Made by a program: the position numbers and the translations under genes. Under the pieces are notes generated by a model, which did no database searches, was not told where the DNA came from, and saw nothing but the letters and a program-made list of their open reading frames with translations. From NCBI GenBank assembly GCA_002427745.1, contig DIYF01000024.1, positions 1 through 48,736 on the forward strand: DNA of 48,736 nucleotides. Direction: 5' to 3'. Within the stretch, counting starts at the first letter, position 1. Every line of letters starts with the position of its first letter. Shown piece after piece: positions 14,954 through 20,431 of this stretch. The DNA comes from Roseivirga sp. UBA6061 (GTDB lineage: Bacteria; Bacteroidota; Bacteroidia; Cytophagales; Cyclobacteriaceae).

Positions 14954-15013
14954 ATTCGTCTGACCACTTTGAGTGGTCGGACGAATGATACGTCATCCGC
15001 AGAAGACTCTGAG
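14954..15013. repeat. repeat A, copy 4 (short)
   Basis: A compact copy made of the hairpin ATTCGTCTGACCACT-TTG-AGTGGTCGGACGAAT (14954-14986, 15-bp arms with one T/G wobble) followed by the GTCATCCGCAGAAGACTCTG block. It lies between the TraB-like stop codon and its terminator. The rest of 14720-15022 holds only the terminator at 14873-14904. Confidence 0.75.
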
Positions 15014-15022
15014 TATTACACC

Positions 15023-15952
15023 TCACAAATCCTGCAATGTCCTGACCTTAATACCGGGAAACTCAGCTTCCAGGGCCTCCTTGATTCCCAGCACATGGCC
15101 GGCCCCTACAATCACGACAGCTTTTGCATGTCCAAGCTCCGTCATCTGTTCGCCAATATTTTTGGCCATACCGGCATTCCTTCTGTCCCACACGGCACCT
15201 GCCGCCTCACAGGGCTCACAGGGCGTTTCTCTGAACGTAAACCTGTTGGAGACTTCATAGGACAGGATGGTCTTTGTCCGGTTCGTATGCTTGCCCAACC
15301 TGCCGAAGATGGCGGGTAAGATCGCACGGTTATAGCTCTTCTTATTGTGTTTGGTCAGTAATCTGATCTGGCCGTCTTTCCGGCTTTCAATCACACAGGC
15401 TCTCCAAAGTTTGGTATAAAGTTGTGCCTCATGCTGATGGTCCATGGCATAGACTCTGTTCATATCCATCGCAATCGCCAGTTTGGCGGTAAGGTCTCCG
15501 TTTTCATTCCGTGTGGGTTTCCGGCTTCCTTTCAATCCATGTCTGGCCAGATACCGATAGTAATGCCAGTTGGCCTTGTCCCGGTTGACAATAAAATAAT
15601 CCCGTAAGTAGGCGTAATCCTCATGGCTCATACCCGAAACAGAGGTTTGCATCAGCCTGTCAAAGCGTTGGCAGTCTTCATTGAAATGCTGACGAAGGCT
15701 ATCCCCAGCCGGCAAAAACCATTTCGATTCATAATTGGCCAGACTGAGTGAATCATCGGGTCTTTGTCTTTCTACATAGATAGCATCCGGCTTGTAGCGT
15801 TTCGCAATCCGAAGCAGCGGTTTATAGCTGTGCTTCACAATTTTGGGTACATCATGCATGGTGCCTACGATCAGTACTTCCGGCCGATCCTGCGCTCTGG
15901 TAAGGAGAATAGCTACTACCCCCAATACCAGACTAAAGCATATCCTTCTCAT
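15023..15952 (-). CDS. TraB/TIKI-like exported protein (DUF5694-like)
   Basis: The protein has 309 residues from ATG 15952, with signal peptide 'MRRICFSLVLGVVAILLTRA'. The start is fixed by the upstream gene, whose TAA ends at 15954 (TAA-T-ATG); the longer frame from 16021 would overlap it. Motifs of the EreA/ChaN/TraB/TIKI superfamily occur in order: 'VLIVGTMHD' (GxxH), 'AIYVERQRPD' (Glu), an Arg in 'DRRNAGMAKNI', and 'VVIVGAGHVLGI' (second GxxH). TIKI members are metalloproteases; many bacterial relatives are uncharacterised. It forms a two-gene operon with the S41-like protease directly upstream, which suggests a shared role in periplasmic peptide processing. Confidence 0.72.
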   Translation of the reverse strand: MRRICFSLVLGVVAILLTRAQDRPEVLIVGTMHDVPKIVKHSYKPLLRIAKRYKPDAIYVERQRPDDSLSLANYESKWFLPAGDSLRQHFNEDCQRFDRLMQTSVSGMSHEDYAYLRDYFIVNRDKANWHYYRYLARHGLKGSRKPTRNENGDLTAKLAIAMDMNRVYAMDHQHEAQLYTKLWRACVIESRKDGQIRLLTKHNKKSYNRAILPAIFGRLGKHTNRTKTILSYEVSNRFTFRETPCEPCEAAGAVWDRRNAGMAKNIGEQMTELGHAKAVVIVGAGHVLGIKEALEAEFPGIKVRTLQDL

Positions 15953-15953
15953 A

Positions 15954-17213
15954 TTACAGGTTTTGGGCATTAATGATTTCGATAGTCTGCTGCACCCAGT
16001 CACTGTCAGGGCTGAGCTCAATTTCCGGAGTCACTCCCACTTCTTCATATGGCAGGTATTGATTGAATTTCATATCTGTCGGCAGAAACTGAAAGAGTCC
16101 TGAAGGTGAGGTCAGTCGAGTGCCATAGTTACGGCCATAGGCCACGGCTCCGTAGCTGTTCTGGCCCAGATGAGTAGCATCAGCCAGTTTAACCAGTCGG
16201 ATGGTAGTCTGCTCAGCATTGCTCCCTGAAATGGCATTGGTCAGTACATATACCTTGCCACCCCGCTGTGCATACTTTCTGATGCGCTTTACAATGGGCC
16301 ATGAAATCTTCGAGGCACCTCCTCCATTATTGCGTACATCTACTATCAGATTTTCGGCATTCAGCCCGGTGTTCATTTGAGCGATCAGGGCATCACGTTT
16401 GTCAGCATTCTCCTGACTACGCCCGAAGTCATGAAGCCATACGTATTGCACATTACCCGCCACCTGTTTCAGTGTGTAATTTTCGGTGGTTTCCGCATTT
16501 ACAAAGACATGGTTCTGCTTCAGTTGCTCTTTGATAACATTGCCCGAAAGAACACCATGTGCTATCAGCTTTGCCTTTTGAAATACCAGGGTCTTGTATA
16601 CCTGTGAGTAGTAGGTGATATCATAACGCCCGGCAAGATCAGAAGGACGCATGTATAAATACACATGACCAGGTGCCCATGTACCCAGTTTGGAAGAAAG
16701 GATCACCCCTGTGAAATTGTCCGTCCCGGCTACCTTATACACCCCGAGTTTCATCAGACTGCCGATGTTATAGATGCCTTCCACCTCATTTACTGCCTTG
16801 CCCTCCAGGCGGTCTCTCAGCTCGTCCAGGTTCAGATCTGTTTTGGGAAAATTCACGAAGGACTCTGACTTTCTGTAGGCCTCTACGAAAGTACTGTCAT
16901 AAATATCTTTGTATTCAAAATCAGGATAAGATTCGAGTAGTAAAGCATGCTTATCCCTGATCAGATCAAGGAGCTGACTGAGCTTTTGAAAGCATGCAAG
17001 CTTGCTTAGCGGCAAGGTCATTTCTGCGCGTAAATGCTGATAGGTCTGCTCATAAATTTCAGAGTCTTCTCCCTTAATCTGGTACTTGTAAGACTCAGTC
17101 GTTTTGATTTTTTGATTGAGGAAATCCAATTCTGCCCGACAGTCGCATTGCTGCTGAGCGCTGAGGGTAAAACCAAGGCATAAAAGGAGTAAAAGTATCG
17201 CTGATTTTTTCAT
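15954..17213 (-). CDS. S41-family peptidase-like exported protein
   Basis: This 419-residue protein has a signal peptide ending near LSAQQ. An N-terminal helical domain (about 20-130, with several Cys) precedes the protease core. 'NLIVDVRNNGGGASKISWP' is the S41 strand-loop; the nucleophile is probably Ser329 or Ser331 in NAISGSNAEQ. 'HLGQNSYGAVAYGRNYG' aligns with the family's glycine-rich segment without the Lys of CtpA, as in the IRBP/tricorn-like branch. 'EVGVTPEIEL' is the conserved end. No PDZ domain is evident. It is probably a periplasmic endopeptidase. It is the first gene of an operon with the TraB-like protein, and a -7 box lies upstream at 17246-17253. Confidence 0.8.
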   Translation of the reverse strand: MKKSAILLLLLCLGFTLSAQQQCDCRAELDFLNQKIKTTESYKYQIKGEDSEIYEQTYQHLRAEMTLPLSKLACFQKLSQLLDLIRDKHALLLESYPDFEYKDIYDSTFVEAYRKSESFVNFPKTDLNLDELRDRLEGKAVNEVEGIYNIGSLMKLGVYKVAGTDNFTGVILSSKLGTWAPGHVYLYMRPSDLAGRYDITYYSQVYKTLVFQKAKLIAHGVLSGNVIKEQLKQNHVFVNAETTENYTLKQVAGNVQYVWLHDFGRSQENADKRDALIAQMNTGLNAENLIVDVRNNGGGASKISWPIVKRIRKYAQRGGKVYVLTNAISGSNAEQTTIRLVKLADATHLGQNSYGAVAYGRNYGTRLTSPSGLFQFLPTDMKFNQYLPYEEVGVTPEIELSPDSDWVQQTIEIINAQNL

Positions 17214-17245
17214 TTTTGAATTCGTTTTGTGTTTGACTTACGATC

Positions 17246-17253
17246 CAAACGTA
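17246..17253 (-). promoter_or_regulatory. -7 promoter box for the S41-TraB-like operon
   Basis: On the minus strand this reads TACGTTTG, an exact match to the Bacteroidota TAnnTTTG element. It places a start site about 25 nt upstream of the S41-like ATG. No convincing -33 TTG partner is seen. The same interval also contains a small GGCCCC...GGGGCC hairpin (17266-17290) beyond the LytTR stop. Confidence 0.4.
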
Positions 17254-17303
17254 CAAACACAAATCGGCCCCTAAGCCTTATTATGGGGCCTTGTGGCGAA
17301 ATC

Positions 17304-18104
17304 CTACGATTCTGTGGCGGAATTGACGGCCTTTTCTACAGCCTCCTGATAAGTTTTGGAAACGGGCACTTCCAGGTCATAGGACAGCACCACATTCACC
17401 TTGCGGTTTCCGGTACGCCACTGCTTAAAATGATGTGGATTGATGAGGTAAGAACGGTGGGTTCTGACCAGAGCACTCAGGGATGCTTCCACAGCAGTGA
17501 GCTTATTTCTGATCAGCTGTTTTCTCAGCTCCTGTCCCTCCTGATAAGTCACCTCAACATAGTTATCAGAAGACTGAATACATATCAGGTCGTTCAGTGC
17601 CAGCCTGAGACTTTCATAGTTGCCCGTGCCTTTGATTTCTACCTTCTGTTCTTCCAGCTTTTTCTCTTTGTACTTACCAAAAGACCAGCGGCCAATGGCC
17701 ACGATAGGAAGAATGGTGAGTATGGCAGGGATATAAATATGGGTGGCAAAATAGGTAATGGTATAGGCATTGGGGTGCGCCTCCATAACGATATAATAGT
17801 ACACCAGCCTCACGATAACAAAAGCCAGAACAAAGAGGAAAAGCAATTGGCTGAGTTCTGAACTGAGGGTCCACTTTTCGTTTTGCTTCCGGAACAGCCA
17901 ATATTGAAAAGGCAGAGAAGCCAGATAACACAGCGAAGCAAAGAGGCCATACAAGGGCAAATAGATCAATTGCTCTCTGGGACCAAACTCTGTAACATCC
18001 AGGGGCTTGGTGAAATACAGAAATACAAATACCCAGATGACCAGCCCAAGGGCAATCAGCAAATGATGTCTTACAGATGGATCAAAGGGATAGTGCTTCT
18101 TCAA
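17304..18104 (-). CDS. membrane-bound LytTR-family transcriptional regulator
   Basis: This 266-residue protein has four predicted membrane helices (about residues 15-31, 46-65, 84-108 and 118-137) followed by a LytTR DNA-binding domain (about 165-262). The DNA-binding part is recognised by 'DLICIQSSDNYVEVTYQEGQ', 'LVRTHRSYLINPHHFKQW' and the C-terminal 'VPVSKTYQEAVEKAV', matching the LytTR core H-R-S-Y-(L/I)-(V/I)-N and V-S-(R/K)-x-Y. It has no receiver domain, so it is a one-component membrane regulator of the type frequent in Bacteroidota, where the membrane part is presumed to sense a signal. The target is unknown. It is monocistronic. Confidence 0.88.
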   Translation of the reverse strand: MKKHYPFDPSVRHHLLIALGLVIWVFVFLYFTKPLDVTEFGPREQLIYLPLYGLFASLCYLASLPFQYWLFRKQNEKWTLSSELSQLLFLFVLAFVIVRLVYYYIVMEAHPNAYTITYFATHIYIPAILTILPIVAIGRWSFGKYKEKKLEEQKVEIKGTGNYESLRLALNDLICIQSSDNYVEVTYQEGQELRKQLIRNKLTAVEASLSALVRTHRSYLINPHHFKQWRTGNRKVNVVLSYDLEVPVSKTYQEAVEKAVNSATES

Positions 18105-18313
18105 AAATGCGCGGTGTTAGCCAGGGCCGAATTAAAAACATAATTCCGAAAAGGCCATGATTGTTTTGAGCAGGCATTAAAAACTGGTCCCAGAGTACCT
18201 AAGTATTCCAGAGAACATGCGACAGCGTACTACCCGTCAGCACTGGTAAAGCTTTGAAACTAAGCCTGGTTTACTTATCAGACGTAGATTTGAAATACAC
18301 CTTTCAACTATAA

Positions 18314-18447
18314 AGAACCAGGGTCAGATGGTTGAAGAGGTGCCTGTCCAATCTGATCTTGGCCTCTTACGTAGGTACTTATCAAATAATTCAGGACATA
18401 GTCCTGGTTTTATAGTCGTCACAGGTTTGGAAAACCTGCCACAGAAA
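18314..18447. repeat. repeat C, left copy
   Basis: About 133 bp recur at 19630-19765 in the same orientation. Each copy holds two small hairpins: CAGGAC...GTCCTG followed by a T-run, and CAGGTTT...AAACCTG. The pair of copies encloses the AT-rich gene at 18581. In the rest of 18105-18580 I see nothing in 18105-18313, and repeat B copy 3 occupies 18480-18570. Confidence 0.7.
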
Positions 18448-18479
18448 TTATGACCTTCTTAATCACAATTAAAATAAAC

Positions 18480-18570
18480 GGAATTATCTAAAACACTCAT
18501 TATTATATACTATTTCAGTTGATTATTGTGTAATTTTTGACCAACTTCTACATACACACGAATTATGGGA
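18480..18570 (+). repeat. repeat B, diverged copy 3
   Basis: Starting GGAATTATCTAAAACACTCA, this aligns with repeat B copies 1 and 2 through a common skeleton (GGAAT...ATTATTGTG-AA-TTTT...AATTATGGG). It is clearly diverged. Like the other two copies it ends just upstream (11 nt) of the start codon of an AT-rich orphan gene. Confidence 0.45.
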
Positions 18571-18580
18571 AATAATTAGT

Positions 18581-19345
18581 ATGAAATGTAATATGAGTGA
18601 ATTAAGGATAAATACGCATGATTACTTTACTGAAGCTTTGAATTTTCTTGTAGGAAAAATTCCTGTAATTGGTGACATCCATGGAGTACATGGTAAAGTG
18701 CTGAGAAATGCTGAAATAGACTACTTAAAATCTCAGGTAGATCGAATCGATAACTTGGAATCCCTAATTAGACAGCTAAGTAACGACTTGAATAACTCAC
18801 GTTCTACGAGTTTTGTCAAATCTGGTGCTATTGAATTAGAATCGACTAAAGATGCTCAGTTTTTTTCAGGGACCGCTTTGAATGATTCCAATAGTCCAGT
18901 TGCTACCAATAATCAGTATATTAAAAATATAAGATCTATTTCGCCTAAAGAAGACTTTTTCTTCGAATTAAAAATGCAAGAATTAACTAATCAATTTGAG
19001 AAGAAAAAGGGCATTTCGCTAATTTTTATTGACCCTGTAAGTAATGAGATAATTCCAGAATTTCTTCATTTAATAATATCGCATAATCAAGCTTTTCTGA
19101 CTCATACAAACAAAATCTCCTCACAAGAATTAGGTTGGGCAGAAATTCCTGTATTTGATATCAACTTATTTAAAATGGGACGCAAAAACGGATTATTTTC
19201 CTGTTCAATCAATAATGTCAATATTTTTACCGAGGGCATAAGAATCGAAAACAACCTTCAACCAGGAATTTTTATTGAAAAAGAAGTTTCTGTGAGGTGG
19301 AATTTAATTTTTACATTTTTTAATTCTTCACATCTCTATAACTAA
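18581..19345 (+). CDS. AT-rich orphan protein, function unknown
   Basis: This 254-residue protein starts at ATG 18581, and a second Met is at residue 5. No signal peptide or membrane helix is visible. 'ALNFLVGKIPVIGDIHGVHG' is a short hydrophobic/glycine segment near the N-terminus. A predicted coiled coil follows at about 43-75 ('EIDYLKSQVDRIDNLESLIR'), then a serine/asparagine-rich linker, and a C-terminal mixed alpha/beta region. I do not recognise the family. Base composition is much richer in A/T than the permease genes nearby, and the gene lies between two direct repeats, both signs of later acquisition. GDIHG resembles a phosphoesterase motif, but the other motifs of that fold are missing, so I do not assign it. 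Confidence 0.6.
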   Translation: MKCNMSELRINTHDYFTEALNFLVGKIPVIGDIHGVHGKVLRNAEIDYLKSQVDRIDNLESLIRQLSNDLNNSRSTSFVKSGAIELESTKDAQFFSGTALNDSNSPVATNNQYIKNIRSISPKEDFFFELKMQELTNQFEKKKGISLIFIDPVSNEIIPEFLHLIISHNQAFLTHTNKISSQELGWAEIPVFDINLFKMGRKNGLFSCSINNVNIFTEGIRIENNLQPGIFIEKEVSVRWNLIFTFFNSSHLYN

Positions 19346-19436
19346 CACTACTATGAATTTTGTCATCCCAACTTTCTAGAAGTTTTGAAACAACTCACTA
19401 AGTATCCCGAAACTACTAAATCCTCATAATAAGTGC

Positions 19437-19453
19437 TAAGCCCCCTCGGCTTA
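19437..19453 (+). terminator. possible terminator of the AT-rich orphan gene
   Basis: TAAGCC (19437-19442) pairs with GGCTTA (19448-19453) around a short C/T loop, followed by CTTAGTTATTTG. The stem is only 6 bp, so this is tentative. It is the first hairpin downstream of the gene ending at 19345. Confidence 0.35.
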
Positions 19454-19570
19454 CTTAGTTATTTGCAAAAGATCATTCAAAATAAGCAGCGTTCGCCTCC
19501 CTATTTCAGCATTTTACCATCATTACCATAACAGCAAGTCAATAGACGAACTCTTTAACAGAACGGTCTG

Positions 19571-19623
19571 GACCCTGTACAGATTTACACAGGGTCATCA
19601 GGGTCCTTGCAGAGGCCCTGATG
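19571..19623. repeat. back-to-back hairpins in the gene-free region upstream of the PadR operon
   Basis: GACCCTGT (19571-19578) pairs with ACAGGGTC (19589-19596), and immediately after it CATCAGGG (19596-19603) pairs with CCCTGATG (19616-19623). Both stems are perfect 8-bp and share related CAGGG sequences. No ORF crosses them. In 19346-20068 the only other features I can name are repeat C and the PadR promoter. Confidence 0.55.
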
Positions 19624-19629
19624 GAGAGG

Positions 19630-19765
19630 AGAACCAAGGTCAGACGGTTGAAGGGTTGTTGCCTATCTAATCTGATCTTAACCTCTTATGCGGGTAGTTA
19701 TCACATAATTCAGGACAGAGTCCTGATTTTATAGTCGTCACAGGTTTGGAAAACCTGCGACAGCA
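19630..19765. repeat. repeat C, right copy
   Basis: Second copy of the 18314-18447 repeat in direct orientation, with the same two hairpins (CAGGACAGAGTCCTG and CAGGTTTGGAAAACCTG). The stems are kept although the surrounding bases differ, which suggests the structures matter or the element is young. Confidence 0.7.
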
Positions 19766-19988
19766 ATCGGTGATAGAAAACGATACCGTATCACATAAAA
19801 TATGGCAAACCGCTTTCTTTAGATACTTCCTATCGTCAGCATAAGAAAGAAAGCTGAGTCCCTCTTGTCCCTTCCCTTATTTTTATCCTCCAAGAGCCAC
19901 ATTAGCAAACTCCACAGAATATGGAAACATTTTTTCAATCCCTCGTGCAACTATCATTCACAGGCCTCCATCTATTACTTACTAAAAA

Positions 19989-20028
19989 GTAGAACATATT
20001 AGAAAAAGCTTCCGTATATTTGTTCTAC
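19989..20028 (+). promoter_or_regulatory. promoter and putative PadR operator of the permease operon
   Basis: GTAGAACA (19989-19996) and TGTTCTAC (20021-20028) form a perfect 8-bp inverted repeat with 32 bp between arm centres. TATATTTG (20015-20022) matches the -7 consensus TAnnTTTG and overlaps the right arm. The PadR start codon is at 20069, giving a leader of about 40 nt. PadR-type repressors bind dyads near their own promoter, so autoregulation of the regulator and the nine downstream genes is the likely meaning. The assignment is inferred from position and symmetry. Confidence 0.6.
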
Positions 20029-20068
20029 AATCTAGTAACATACAATAGATCATCTGAAGTAAGAACTT

Positions 20069-20422
20069 ATGAAAGAGACAAGATTAGGCGACTTTGAAGA
20101 GGTCATTTTGCTGCTGGTGGGTATTCTGGATGAGGAAGCTTATGCCTTTAAGATTGCAGAGGAGTTTGAATCGCAGACCGAACGCTCTGTTTCTATCGGG
20201 GCCGTGCACTCTACCCTGAACCGCCTGGGTGAAAAAGGATTTCTCACCTCCGAGATGGGAGAGTCTACCGCAGAACGCGGTGGGAGACGCAAAAGAATCT
20301 ACTCCATCACGGCATCGGGTCAGCGGGTACTGCAAGAGTCGAGAGACTTTAAAGTCAGCCTCTGGAATCAGTTTCCGGCTTTTGCCAGTGGCAACCTGAA
20401 GATAGAATGGCTCAACCTCTAA
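20069..20422 (+). CDS. PadR-family transcriptional regulator
   Basis: This 117-residue winged-helix protein starts at ATG 20069. 'LGDFEEVILLLVGILDEEAY' is the typical first helix of PadR (L-x-x-x-E-x-x-x-L-x-x-L). 'AFKIAEEFESQTERSVSIGA', then 'VHSTLNRLGEKGFLTSEM' and 'RRKRIYSITASGQRVL' are the HTH, recognition helix and wing. The C-terminal dimerisation helix is short, as in the PadR-s2 subgroup. Only 9 nt separate its stop from the first permease, so it is the first gene of a probable ten-gene operon. PadR genes next to prefix-domain permeases are a recurring arrangement in Bacteroidota and Acidobacteria. The inducing ligand is unknown. Confidence 0.92.
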   Translation: MKETRLGDFEEVILLLVGILDEEAYAFKIAEEFESQTERSVSIGAVHSTLNRLGEKGFLTSEMGESTAERGGRRKRIYSITASGQRVLQESRDFKVSLWNQFPAFASGNLKIEWLNL

Positions 20423-20431
20423 ACTGAAGCC

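Noticed and set aside
10535..15022. CRISPR array
   Set aside because: The repeats are few, long, unevenly spaced and interrupted by genes, and no cas gene is present.
18620..18700. GDIHG in the orphan protein as a calcineurin-type phosphoesterase motif
   Set aside because: The downstream GDxxDRG, GNHD/E and GH motifs of that fold are absent.
19346..20068. Additional small protein genes in the PadR upstream region
   Set aside because: No frame of meaningful length with a plausible start survives; the region is dominated by hairpins and repeat C.
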